Below are positions 23,771 to 35,284 of a DNA stretch of 64,000 bases, in pieces. Source of the stretch: Morinoia aosen. Its lineage: Eukaryota > Arthropoda > Malacostraca > Amphipoda > Talitridae. Under the pieces are notes generated by a model, which was given only the letters and a program-made list of their open reading frames with translations, made no database searches and had not been told where the DNA came from. The translations under genes were made by a program, and so were the position numbers. Position 1 is the first letter of the stretch; each line of letters starts with the position of its first letter. The DNA lies in assembly GCA_030386875.1 (NCBI GenBank), contig CM059563.1, forward strand, positions 29,240,139 to 29,304,138, read 5' to 3'.

Positions 23771-25679
23771 ATGAGGAAAAGTTACAAACATCTATTTATA
23801 ATATTGCTCAGTTTTATTTTATTTACACCGATATATTTATGAATCTAATTATACGCGATCCCTTGTGTCAAAAACGAATACCCGTGGCTAGAGGAGTTAT
23901 TTTCAGAGCCGAATTAGATTCGATGAAACATTCAAAACATTTCCTCTCGAGAAACCAAGTGACAATTATTTTTATTTAAATTATTTTTCTATTTCTGGGA
24001 TCAGTCAGCTGCGCTAAATAATGGAAGAAAGAGTAAAGGCACATATTTATTGAAGTATATAAGTAAGTTCTACTCCGACTCCTCCATCCAGCGCAGGCAT
24101 CCGTACTTGAACCAAATAGGGCCGCTAGACATATTTTTTCAAATAAAATTTGGTTAACAGCTCTTCATTAAGAAAATTCACTCAATTCTGACGCAAACTA
24201 GAAATCCATACTTACTTTAATTTGGTATTAAAGCGGCTTAGGTTAAAAAGTTTAAATCGATTTATTTTCTGTGTCCGTACTCGAAGGGCAAAAAATTATA
24301 CGTCGCTGCGTAAATGACTTGGCGAAAAGAATTTTCCTCGAAAATATTTCACATTTACTCTTCCTGAGAAAGCAATGTTTGACTAAGTGGAAAACTTCAG
24401 ATCAGAAATATTTCAAGCTTACTCTTTCTGGGAAACCAATGTCATACCCTGGGGCTCTGCCTCACGCACACACACCCTTCCAGACAGAAAAGAGAATGAG
24501 CAAGTAGTGTTACTCAAGAGCGGCATGCACCGCGTCCGTGCCGCCATTGCGAAGTACGGGTATTGCGTTACAGGTCAAGTGCACAGCGGGCTCAAGAATT
24601 GCTATGACAGCGCGTCAATGAAAAAATACAAGGTTCTTATGCACTGAATTACATGCAGAGCTTATAGCAAATGAATGTGTACCACTTGGGTACATGTTAA
24701 TTTCAAGGAGAGTTCACTGTTGTGCCAGTTTTGCGCGCGATGCTTACGTTATCATACAAAAGTCGCGTGTGTATGTGTGTGTGTGACGTATAATTCGTAG
24801 CACTCCTGCTGGTTGTGCAAAGAATTCAGGGATTAAGGGTTAAAGAGTTGGCAAATTATGCGCTCAAGTACGAATATTATAGACGATGTGGAAATGGGAT
24901 CTGACTCTGTGAGTTCAAGCAGATCGCGTTCTGCTGATGTCATGTTTCATTTTGAATTTTCATTTTGTTTAAATGTCAAAAGTGATCACGAGTAACTTTC
25001 GGGAGAATTTGAATTTTTAGTTACTTCCCGCATTTTTAATTTCAAATGTTGAAATGCCTTTTGTGATTTAAATGAATTTTCGCGAGGATTTGAATGTTTA
25101 ATTTCTTCAAGTATTTTCAATGAATTACAAAAAAACTGTAAAAATTTGGTGCTCTGGTAATTAGGAAAAAATATAGTACTACGTGAACTTGTAAAAGTAA
25201 TCCTTATTACCTTGCTAATACCTATAATTGATTCTTCAACTGTTTTTAATGTATCACAATGAGTAACTAAAAATTAAAAAACTTGTCAACAGAATTGAAT
25301 TTACAAAAATATCTCCAAATGAAATCATAAGTAACCGTCTTTTCAGTTTGTTCTCATCAATCCAAATGTCTCGAAATTTCCCGCTTTGAAAAGACGTAGG
25401 CCTCGATGTCACCAAGATAAACTTCTGGTATTTTGTGGCGCTGAGGACAAACAAGAAATAAAGTTCAGAAAATGCGCAAGTGTTGCCGGCGATAGCGGAG
25501 CTCTCGCCGAGATGCAATTGGATATGCTAGAATAAACTCGGCATCACAAGACGTTTTCTTTGGAAGCGAAAATTTACGATGCTGAAATGTGAGGGCAACT
25601 GGTATAGGATTGCCGCAGCAGTTGTTGGCAAACTGCGAGTTCTTCTTCACAGATTCTGTCACTTTACTGTGCATTTAAG
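23771..25679. other. No recognisable feature
   Basis: AT-rich DNA, with one short (GT)n run near 24766-24785. No supported gene. Confidence 0.4.
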
Positions 25680-25935
25680 TGAATTTTAGGGTGAAATGCT
25701 ACGCCACGCTAAGGTATTTTTGCCCAAATTTCAACGAAGATAGGCTTTCCTCAATTATTGTACTTCTAGCTTTCAAATGAACTATAGGGTAGAGTGCTAC
25801 GTCTGCTGGAGTATTTTTATCAAATTTCAACAACGATAGGCTTCGTTTACTTAATTGTGTTTCTAGCGTTTAACTAAACTTTAGGGTAAAGTGCTACGTC
25901 TACTTCGGTATTTTTACCCAATTTCAACGAAGATT
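25680..25935 (+). repeat. ~98-bp tandem repeat, three diverged copies
   Basis: AGGGT followed by TGCTACG occurs at 25688, 25786 and 25883. Each copy also has a GGTATTTTT/GAGTATTTTT block, CAAATTTCAACGA and GATAGGCTT. Confidence 0.8.
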
Positions 25936-27194
25936 GGCTTCAAGTTCTTATTTTTTGTTTCCATACTTTCTTCTGTAAATCATTTTGGTAGAACCAACAG
26001 GCTCTCGAACTCATGAACGCACATGAATAATTACTGAATTTGTTAGAATATAAGCAGAGTTATATGTCAATATTAATTTAGTGTGAACACCTTAGAATGA
26101 AAATATTTAAAACAGAACTGTTGATTTTGTTGCATTTGGTATTCAATATAAATTTAGCCGAGCCTAATGAATCATGTGAACAAATGCTAACTTTACATAC
26201 TTGTATTTTCAAAAAATTCGACGTAAAATATAAAAGCAAATTTTTGTGCAGTGAAGAGCTTTCAAGGCAACACTAGAAACTGAATGCCGAAATTGGGCAT
26301 TCATTTTTTGTCCCTGTATTAATGAAATAGTTACAACTTCTTGCACAAGGAAAATATTGTACTTTGCTATGAATTTTTTGCCTTCAAAATACTGATAAGT
26401 TAGTCGAGTGAATTTGAGAAAAATTACTATAAAGTAAAATGCAGTATATCTTGATTGAAATACAAATTTTGCTAAGTGGTTTGATTCTCTCTTCTAATTC
26501 ATAAATGTATTGTTCAAAATCGATTAATTTTTCACTAGTTGTAGAGAGTAATTAACGTTTTCCTATTAATATTTTGTCGCTTGATAACTTCACTGATCAA
26601 AATTGTCTTAAATTCGATAACGTAACATATTTTTACATTCAGCATCTCTGGATAACAGTTTTTTTATTCATTCCCATTTGCATCAAGAAATAACAGAAAT
26701 TTAAACATTAAAATAAAGAAATTGATGCCTTTAAAGGAGTTTATACTAGGTTGTGTCGTCATTATACGACTAACTTCTCAGAATTTTCTTTTTATTCATG
26801 TATAAAAACTACATTTTCGATGCATGTTTCACGAATCTCATCATATTCCCCAAAATATTAGACATAAGATCGTGCTTTATTGCAATTAGCCGCCCACCTG
26901 AAGTTACCGAGAGTTTGATACTTGTTCCGTAATCGCCGATCCCAATTTTTTAGCAACTTTTCGCTCAGCAGCGGAGTTTTATCGCTTGTCCGCTTTTGCC
27001 TCCCTGCTTTTTTGTTTGATTTTCCGGTCAATGAGCCTGAGGCCAAACTTCCATGGCTGAAAGTTATGGTTCTTCTCCCGGACTGCCCTCGTGAGATGGG
27101 AACTCGACCACTTTACGGCTGGGTGGTAAAGCCGTCCCTCTCTCTTCCTTCCTCAGGTGGGTGCGAGCGATGCTGTAGATTTTGCTATAGCGGA
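25936..27194. other. Mostly featureless; GC-richer island at about 26880-27190
   Basis: The island is less AT-rich than its surroundings and is open on both strands: plus 26922-27218, and minus to 26858 with a basic, protein-like peptide starting from TTG at 27046. A pyrimidine tract ending in CAG near 27155 resembles a splice acceptor. No domain is recognisable and I do not call a gene. Confidence 0.3.
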
Positions 27195-27310
27195 GCTACC
27201 AAAACTATTTTCTCTTGAGCCAACTCTAATTGCAGCTGTTCTGGAATATAGCTGCAACATTCGAATGTCATTTAGAGCATTTGTTATAGCTCTGCTGTGT
27301 TCATAACAGA
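27195..27310 (+). repeat. Dispersed repeat, copy 1
   Basis: About 110 bp nearly identical by eye to 34613-34728, sharing CCAAAACTATTTTCTC, AATTGCAGCTGTTCTGGAAT, ATAGCTGCA and CTGTGTTCATAAC. Same orientation. Family unknown. Confidence 0.8.
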
Positions 27311-27519
27311 ATCCTCATCATCTTTGGCAAACCTCGACTTTCACAGATAAACGCTATTTTCAGCTATTTTCCATCATTCATAACTTGAAACGTGTTAAAC
27401 ACTTCGAGTTAATTCAATTGCTGGGCTTAATTTGTACGCGGGCGAGTTGCGGGTCGCATATGATATTTTTTTGAATGAAATTGATACTAAAGATAGCTGA
27501 TTTGAAAATCGTTTTAAAT

Positions 27520-27560
27520 GATGAACGTTTCGGCTTTTGGCTCAAGCCATTTTCAACACC
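27520..27560 (-). ncRNA. Hammerhead-like motif, left arm
   Basis: Minus strand: TTGAAAA core (plus 27550-27556), one T, stem II GGCT...AGCC, then GAAACGTT (plus 27524-27531). The core deviates from CUGANGA. Its position near the outer part of the arm corresponds to that in the other PLE-type insertions. Confidence 0.4.
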
Positions 27561-27623
27561 TGTATAAGCGAATTGCAATACAGAAAATACAATATGGCTG
27601 CATTTTAATTTGTTTCTACAGGT

Positions 27624-27658
27624 GTTGATAATGACTTGAGCCTAAAACCACAACGTTC
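27624..27658 (+). ncRNA. Decayed hammerhead-like motif, right arm
   Basis: Plus strand: TTGATAA (27625-27631), T, a weakened stem region, then ACAACGTTC in place of GAAACGTT. Clearly the inverted partner of 27520-27560 but decayed. Confidence 0.35.
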
Positions 27659-27759
27659 ACTAATCAAAATTATTTTTAAATCAGCTATCTTTACCGTCAT
27701 TTTCATTTTAAAACTGGTTAAAGGGCTCTAACCTAAGTTAATTACACGTGATATTTTTT

Positions 27760-30700
27760 ATATTAAGGGTTAACTGCACTTGTTTTAGACATGACACAGC
27801 GCATCATGCTTTAATATTTTATTCCTCCATGTTACCGAAAGGCATTTCACTACTCAAAATCAAACTCATTTGAAAAATTCTTCGTATTAATAGAGAAAAA
27901 AAATTCAATGCACCAAAGATTTAAAAAAATTTTCCGCTTTAAGATAAAAATTGCATGGTATAATTAAATGTAAGTAGATACATACGTGTGTCACAAATGA
28001 TCGATAAAAAACAAGTTCATTAACATCCAAAATAAATGTTTACTTAGGAGCGTATTACCACACTATAGTTTCCAATCATAATTTAGAGTGTTACTTAGCA
28101 TAATTTACATCATAGGTTGTGTTGGTAGCCGGATTTGGACTTCTTCGCGAATTACTTCTCCTTTATCTGTTTCGTGGGCGAAATGTTGCTCCCTAGAAGT
28201 ATTGCGCTGCCTAACGATTAATAAGCTATCATTTGAACTTGTGTGAGTTTAGTTGGTCATAAATGAATGTTAATGTTTTATTCCTTTTATGTGTAGACAC
28301 TGGCTTAAATTTTCGTTTATGTTCGTGTGCAGGCCGTCACCAAATCCGAAATTATAAACAAGCACAGCTTGGTTTTGTCAACTTAATTCCTTACGATGGT
28401 ATGCAATATTATTTTATAGAATCGAACTTTTTCTTACTGTTCTTCTATTAAATTTCATATCACATCGTTGATGTTCATCCTCAACTTTTTATATATAGTT
28501 AATTGTGGACGTAATTTGCCCCAAAGAAATGGTTTTCCAGCGGCCCACGCCCATAATGCTTAATCTAACTAAGGGCAAGATTCATGCCGTGACAGATTGA
28601 ATGACAAATTTTGTTCAGCCAGCAGTAAACATCTGCAATTTTCTTTAAAAATCTTGGAAGAAACTCAACTGGTACTTGTTGCTAAACACGAAAGCCCAAG
28701 TTTACTCATCCCATATAGATAAAAACACCGTTTTTAGCATGACAACTAATTTTTTATGGATTTAAATTCTATTCAGCGATGTTGACCCTAGAATGGTAAC
28801 CCTCGTGGGTGAATTGCATCATCCCCAAATTCACTAGGGAGAAAATCACCTCAGGTTAACGTTCTAGGATTAAAATACTGCATTACAGATAATTTCCTAT
28901 CAAACAGGATCCGGTAGATTATGTATCTAATATTTTCAACGATTTCTCAGCGTCCAATTCTCCTCGATCTTGTGCAGAAGAACAGCTTCATTATTCAAGA
29001 CCCTTCACGCTCTCAGTGTCGCTCACAATTGTACGGAGCTCTTACACTTTTGATCCAGTGTCGGAAAAAATTTAATTATGCGAACGGTACTTCCTCGGAG
29101 TGAAAAATACATTAATTTGATGAAGGAAAGAGACACGAGCGGCTTCACTCGTCTCCTCAATAAACTAAACGCGGTGGAGGAAGCAGCGGAGAAAATTGGC
29201 CAGGACGAGCCACTGTAATTTCATCTCTGCACGAGGATGAGCTCGGAGAGGGGATGTCGCCGCGAGGTTGCCGGAGAAAATGAATATTAAACAGAAGGGG
29301 AAGTTTCAACATCGGGGGAGTGCTTCGGAACAATACGAATGGTGTTGTTTTTAAGTGACTGCGAGAACTGATTGGAATGGAATTTCCTAGAGTCTCGTGA
29401 GGTTGGATGTAATAAAAGAGGCCTTGCTAGGATGTAGGAACTGAATTATTTGGGGCGAACTTGTTGTGAAAAATATTTTGAATTGGAGTGAAACATTTTT
29501 GTACGCTAGTGAAGGGAATGATGCAAATCTAATTCTCAACACAGCACGAATCAAAATTTTTAACTATTCAGAAAAAAAAACACAGCAGTCCAGTAGGCTG
29601 TGTTGTAACTTTCTTGTTATAATACACATTTATTTCTGCGGTATTACTTTTGGATAGAAATAATATCTTTCTAGTTTAAATGCCTACTCTTATCCTCTAA
29701 AAGACAATGAGTTACGTTCATACGACGTCCAGCAAAGGTTGCGAAGTTTTTGGTTTTAAATCAAAGTAATTAAAACACAGGGAAAATCGCTAGCTTACTA
29801 CACGAATGCGATTGGAAAGCAACATTCAGACATACTCCGCTCAAGTAGAAGTTGCTTCACGCCACTTTTCAATTAAGCAACTCATGTCCATATCGCGGAT
29901 TAATTTGTTGTGGAAAAAGCATCGACTGTTTTGCAGCAGCCACTCTTTGTCTTTCTTGTTTCAATAGTCTGTATATTTCGAAACTTTTGTCGCTTACAGT
30001 GTATCACGAAGCATGCTCCATTAATGTACAGATTTTCCGGTGTAAAATATCAAATGGCATCGTTGAGATACTAAATTAATCAAGGAGAAGAAATATCGAG
30101 AAAATAAACTGCCATTGCACTGCGTATCAAATACCGAGCATTTCCCCTTTAAAAACGGTAAACAATTATGCTCCGAAGAATTTACTAAAAATTTTTAACT
30201 CAATATCATCAGGGAATCAGCTGGACTTGGTCTGGAAATGAATGAGTAATTTTCCTCCGAAATTTAGTTTTACTTGAAATTCGACTTATTTTGTCTTGTC
30301 TTCATTTTCTTAAAATTTGGCTGCAGGATTGAACCATTGAGGCAATCTTTCGCCATTGAACTGTTTTCGTCCGAAAAAGCCCCATCCGTTCAGCATTTAA
30401 CGGTGGCGCCGCTAACTAATTTAGATTCAGTTCTTGACGATCCCGTGAACCGTAAATTCTCCCATCTAATTACGATGAGCTGAAAGCGATCTGAATAAAC
30501 TTCATAAACTTTCGAGAGGCGCTTGAAAAATGTGGGGACGGTTAAGCGATTAACATCCAATATTGATTGGACTGAGAATTCTGCTCTTTGAAGCCAAAAT
30601 AGCTCATTGCCGTGCCAAAAAAAGATAGAAAACCTATATAATGTTTAGCTGAACTCTCAATTTATTTGCAATGGCTGATTCAGAGTTCTATCAGAGCTAT

Positions 30701-31099
30701 TTTACTGACTCCTAGTTCAAAATTTACCACTAACTCATGTTCGCATGAAAAGAATGACGTCGTACGAGAGTTGCTCGTTGCAAACAAAAATTAAAGCTGA
30801 TCTCTTCTGTCTACCATGCTTCATGCATGCATTACCAATCCAGTTGGCCGGAATTTGACACTTTTTCAGGAATACTTCATTTCTCTGACTTCTAGGCAAC
30901 TTATCAGCGTTGAATCATTTCATCCATAGCTTTTCAATTGCCTTTGACTGATGTTTTTCGAAAGAAGTGTGATACTTTTCTTCCAACATAACATCACGTT
31001 GAACTGTATAATATATTTGCTATTAGTCATGTGTCTGATGTCTCTTGTAACTATTGTGATGCGTAACTTTTCGAATGATTTTTATTTCAATCAAACCTG
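27760..31099. other. Long stretch without supported gene
   Basis: Mostly AT-rich. Two GC-richer patches stand out. At 29080-29290 there is a 32-codon ATG frame, listed separately. At about 30330-30485 the plus-strand frame beginning at 30274 ends in a balanced amino-acid composition but shows no motif. Neither is good enough to call an exon. Confidence 0.35.
29120..29218 (+). CDS. Candidate small ORF, function unknown
   Basis: ATG at 29120 and TAA at 29216-29218 give a 32-residue peptide beginning MKERDTSGFTRLL and ending in an acidic, probably helical segment (AVEEAAEKIGQ). It lies in a GC-richer island within AT-rich DNA. No signal peptide or known motif is visible. It could equally be part of a longer spliced exon or chance; the support is weak. 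Confidence 0.15.
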   Translation: MKERDTSGFTRLLNKLNAVEEAAEKIGQDEPL

Positions 31100-31336
31100 A
31101 TACATTGCATCTTGTACATTTATTTTTCGAATGCTCTGCAGCGAACATCAAGACGCAATGAAGGTCCTCCTCCAGTCAAGCTGGCACCTATTTCCGAATC
31201 CTGGAAGGAATGGGAAAGTACGGCGAAATTCTTCCTTTTCCTAACGGGGACAATCCCATCCCGGCATTGCTGGGATTCGAACTGGCGACCCTTCCTGTGA
31301 AGGGCAGGAGCTCTTAACCACTCGGCCACGGTGTCC
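31100..31336 (-). mobile_element. tRNA-derived SINE
   Basis: On the minus strand the head starts at about 31336 with a tRNA-like pol III promoter: A box TGGCCGAGTGG (plus 31318-31328) and B box AGTTCGAATCC (plus 31273-31283). A five-pair anticodon-like stem TCCTG/CAGGA lies between them. The acceptor and T stems do not pair and the base before the anticodon is C rather than T, so it is not a working tRNA. An unrelated body follows to about 31100. The A-box sequence resembles tRNA-Ser/Leu. Ends and target-site duplication were not resolved. Confidence 0.7.
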
Positions 31337-31394
31337 AGTTACCTGTTGGTTGTTCAGTGTGATGAATATTACGCTACTCAACCTAGTTTGAAAA

Positions 31395-31780
31395 GAAGGT
31401 GAAAAAAATGAGTCTCTATTTAGGAGTGAGTTCTGTGAATTGTATTTTCACGATATCAAGCTAGCGAAAAAAAAAGTTCAGAGTATTACATTTTTACAGC
31501 ATTGGCAAAGTGGAAAGAAGTAAATAATAGGAAATAGACGCTTAATTTAGGTGTTAATTCCATGTATTGTATTTTTACGACTCTGACTGAGTAGAGAAAG
31601 ATAGGAACTAATAAATAAAAACAGCATTTAAGTGTTAATTCAATGTACCATATTTCTACGACATCCTCCCTGCGAAAAGAAGTTTAAAATGGCAAACCGA
31701 AGCATCATTCAAGTGTAGCTCAGAGTATAATAGACAACGACAGCCTCGTAATGAGGTCCGGTAAATAATGAATAAGTGTT
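31395..31780 (+). repeat. ~110-bp diverged tandem repeat
   Basis: Repeating order: a TTTAGGTGTTAATTC-like block, then TGTATTGTATTTTTACGA, a GCGAAAA or GAGAAAG patch, and AATAATAGG-type words. About three copies. A further copy of the same unit appears at 33110-33290. Confidence 0.55.
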
Positions 31781-32278
31781 GCCCCAATTTGTATCGCACA
31801 CCCGAACACTGGACCTGCCATTTCATAATTCATGTAGCAGACAACAGCTTGTCTCATCGTTCTCTCGTTTCTATCAAACGAGAGAAAATACTTCTAAATT
31901 GGTAGCACCGTGGGAACAACCATACGGGGGATCAAGATTGAATCTCCTCTAATAATAAATAGAAGGTAAGTATTTCTGAAAATGCCATGAGTTATTTAGA
32001 CTTGAACAGTTCGCGTAGAGTGGTGATATCATGCAGATGATGCATAGTATAGTACCTACTCATAAGTGGTGAAAATAATTAATGTCTTGTTGAGAAAATC
32101 GAGGGAGATAAAGATAACGCAAGTTAGGGATGAAGATAGTGTAATAAACATCAATGATTCAATTCAAAAAGATTACAAATAAACAACAAAAGGGATCTTA
32201 AGTCTGAAGCACGTTGGGAACTTATTAATGGGTACAAAGTCGGAAACTGGTGAACTCTGCAGCGGCCAACTATCTACC
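31781..32278. other. No recognisable feature
   Basis: AT-rich sequence between two arrays; a GCGATATCA-type word and short purine tracts only. Confidence 0.35.
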
Positions 32279-32815
32279 TCATCAACAATCGCGGCAATAT
32301 TTTACATCAATAATTTTGGAGATATTTTACATCAACTATCGCGGCAAAATTTTACATCAGTACTCGAGTAAAATTTTACATCAGTAATCGCGGCAATATT
32401 TGACATCAGTAATCGCGGCAATATTTTACATCAGTAATCGCGGTAATATTTTACATCAGTAATCGCGGCAATACTTTACGTCAGTAATCGCGGCAATATT
32501 TTACATCAGTAATCGCGGCAATATTTTACATCAGTAATCGCGGCAATACTTTACGTCAGTAATCGCGGCAATATTTTACATCAGTAATCGCGGCAATACT
32601 TTACGTCAGTAATCGCGGCAATACTTTACGTCAGTAATCGCGGCAATATTTTACATCAGTATTCGCGGCAATATTTTACATCAGTATTCGCGGCAATATT
32701 TTGCATCAGTAATCGCGGCAATATTTTACATCAGTAATCGAGGCAATATTTTACATCAGTAATCGCGGCAATATTTTACATCAGTAATCATCAGTAATAT
32801 TTAAGTCAGTAATCA
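32279..32815 (+). repeat. 25-bp minisatellite, about 21 copies
   Basis: Unit: CAGTAATCGCGGCAATATTT plus TACAT. The CpG-rich GCGGC core is conserved. Variants TACTTTACG occur in a scattered subset; degenerate units lie at both ends. Confidence 0.92.
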
Positions 32816-32865
32816 CAATCACAGTAACAATGGAGCAATAACGCAATTGCGATGAGAAGTAAACA

Positions 32866-33060
32866 ATTGAAAATTAAACAATTTAAACGGTTTTTTACAC
32901 TGTATATTTACAAGTGATACATCAGTAGATTGTCACTCTACTCACGTACAATGGACGCATTTGAGTATATCTACCTTTGGGCCAAATTAAGTTCAGTAAC
33001 TTTTATGGTATCTTATCATCAAGGTTATTTTAAGGTGTACAATTATGCTTAACCTAAAAA
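32866..33060 (-). mobile_element. 3'-end fragment of the same LINE family as 937-4346
   Basis: Aligns by eye (roughly 70-75%) to 948-1135: AACAATTTAAAC tail repeats, then TTGAGTATATCTACCT, TTGGGCC, AAGTTCAGTAACTT, and a terminal TTAACCTAA. Same orientation, so this is a severely 5'-truncated insertion, typical of LINE replication. It abuts the 25-bp minisatellite. Confidence 0.7.
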
Positions 33061-33109
33061 TAGCGGCCCCATTTAGAGGTATGTCGGTATCTTGTACTTA
33101 TATCCCATC

Positions 33110-33290
33110 CGCTTGATAAAAAGAAATAAATAATGAAAACTAATGTTCCTATTTAGATGTAAATTCTGTGTGTTGTATTTTTACATCATCCCAATAGCGA
33201 AAATATAAAATAAAAAGCGTCTTAGTCCGAGTTTGTTCAATTTGATGACATTCACTTACTAATAAGAATTAAATAATAGGAAAAAGTGCC
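33110..33290 (+). repeat. Detached copy of the ~110-bp repeat of 31.4-31.8 kb
   Basis: CCTATTTAGATGTAAATTCTG, TGTTGTATTTTTACATCA and AATTAAATAATAGGAAA match the 31.4-kb array in order. Confidence 0.5.
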
Positions 33291-34190
33291 AAATGTCAGG
33301 TCAGTGAGACGCGCAATTCCAAAACTTTACTATTTTTCCCTTTTTTTCTTTTTTCCTTTTTTTACACTTGCGCAATATTACAGTAACGAATTGTGGAAAA
33401 ACAATATTATTACAAAAACAAGAGTGTGATACCTTCCTGAAACCTCGAGTCACACAAACACCAAGCTGTAAAAACCGTAGCGAAGTAATGGTGGCAATGA
33501 TGATCGGGATTTCTATTTGATCTTTACGTCTTACGAATACAACACTCTTCGAGACATTTATAAAATAAGATTCCCGACATTGTTTTATTTCTCTGGGTAC
33601 AATAACCTTTAGGTAAATTCAAAATCCATGGATAGCATTATTTTATGCAATGCCATTTTTTATCGTGAAACGAAGAAGTTATTTTTGCCTTGAATTTAGC
33701 TTGCAACGACATATTTCCAATTGTAAAAAGTCCATAGAAGTTTTAAAAATCGGAGACGCTTGTGGCTACAATATCGGGAAAGGTAGATAACGAGAGATTT
33801 ATCGGGTTGATGGAGACTGATTACTACTTCATGTAAACATCTTTAAAAGTATGTAGGTGTTGTCAATCATAGTAAAAATTTATCTATTGTTGTAGGTGAA
33901 CGTTTGCATATTCATGTCATTTGCTCTTCAGCAAGAATAGGATAAATAATGAAAAATTTACGGTTCAATCAAAAATTTGAATGTTTTAGGTTTATTGTTC
34001 TCTCTTCCATTAAATGAGAATCCGTGACATTTCAACGATTCAAATTCTCCCGTTGTTTTGCAGGGAATCTCAAGTTAGAAAAACTAATCTTCGCATGAAA
34101 TTTTCCAGTAGTTGATTTAATTAAGTTTACTGCTCGTTCGTAGAGATTGTAACTAATTTCAACAGTTAAATAAAGGAGCAAAAATCAATT
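33291..34190. other. No recognisable feature
   Basis: AT-rich, including a T/C-rich tract near 33325-33365. No supported gene. Confidence 0.4.
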
Positions 34191-34325
34191 AGAATGATTC
34201 AATACGTCTACTTATAATTGAAATATTCTAGAATGATTCAAAATGGTCACTTATAATTGAAATATTTTAAAATTATTGAACACGTTCAGTAATATTAAAA
34301 TATTCCAAGAGAATTTAACATGTTC
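34191..34325 (+). repeat. 39-bp tandem repeat, about 3.5 copies
   Basis: AGAATGATTC occurs at 34191 and 34230 and in decayed form near 34269, each followed by TATAATTGAAATATT or a derivative. Confidence 0.75.
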
Positions 34326-34612
34326 AGACAAAATTATATTTTTCTACGATATTTCAATATTTTCGCCAAAAGCCAAAAAGAAATTCATGCAAATTTGAGG
34401 CCCAAAGCATTTTAACTCTTCTCGCGCAGAATTTTATAAAGCTCCCTTTCGTTGATTCATTTTCGCGCTAACGAAGTTAAAGAAAGCGCAGAAAACATTT
34501 TAGGCTCACCTGTGACGAACTTTAAACTTGCCTGACTTCCAACAAGAGACTGATATTGCGCTGCAAAACCTCTCATCTTAATACAGTTCGATACGCAGTC
34601 ATTGTTCACTGT

Positions 34613-34728
34613 GAAACCAAAACTATTTTCTCGTAAGTCAACTCCAATTGCAGCTGTTCTGGAATATAGCTGCAGCATTCGAATATCATTTTGAGCATTT
34701 TTTTAGCTCAGCTGTGTTCATAACGAAA
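34613..34728 (+). repeat. Dispersed repeat, copy 2
   Basis: Partner of 27195-27310; same orientation and extent. Confidence 0.8.
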
Positions 34729-35284
34729 TAAATTATGAAATAGTTTAGTATCTGTGAGAAAAGCAACCGGAACCAAAGTTTAAAACATGTTTACATTTTC
34801 TATCACCAGCGCTGCTCAAATACTCTCTCATCGTAATTAATGATGAGCTAAAATCCACCTCTGGTCTAAGCATTAGAGGCTTCAAACCCGCATCGCGCAG
34901 CATTGAATTAGTCGAAAATTTCCTCTCCTTTTTCTTAAAATCGTTCCAACCTGGAAAAAAATGAACGCAGCGTGTCAAAATTACCCGGCCGTAACTTCAT
35001 TCTGGCAGGCCTTTTGTTGACAGGGAGATCCGAGAACTCATTTAAAGAATAAGAAAAATAAGAGAGCACTACTTGCGAAGAAGTTTTAAAAGAAGCAGTC
35101 CATGCAGCAGTAATATAGCGGCGGAAGCAACAAGACTTACGACATTGCCCAAAGTCGTAACAGCGCGGAGCACCAAAAAGTTTGAAGCAAGTTCGTGACC
35201 CATGTTAGTGTCAGTGCAGCCTAGCGATGTCAATAAGGCTAACGAGCTCAGCAATATTCTGCCTCGAGTATTGGGCAGAAAGGC
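34729..35284. other. No recognisable feature
   Basis: No repeat or supported gene; frames of about 60-77 codons on the minus strand lack motifs. Confidence 0.4.

Larger units (their letters stand above)
27461..27759. mobile_element. Small non-coding inverted-dimer insertion with PLE architecture
   Basis: Left arm 27472-27564 and right arm 27617-27707 are diverged inverted repeats around a 52-nt loop. An 11-bp direct repeat, tgatatttttt, occurs at 27461-27471 and 27749-27759, with a 41-nt unique extension before the right one. This is the same order as the big PLE dimer: duplication, arm, loop, arm, extension, duplication. Each arm holds a hammerhead-like motif. There is no coding capacity. 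The arm divergence implies it is older than the 6.6-9.2 kb insertion. The duplication is T-rich, so its exact length is uncertain. Confidence 0.65.

Noticed and set aside
26858-27218. Host exon in the GC-richer island
   Set aside because: Both strands are open, the minus frame begins at TTG, and although a splice-acceptor-like site exists no donor or domain supports a gene model.
31250-31336. Functional tRNA gene
   Set aside because: A and B boxes are present, but the acceptor and T stems do not pair and the base before the anticodon is C, so it fits a SINE head instead.
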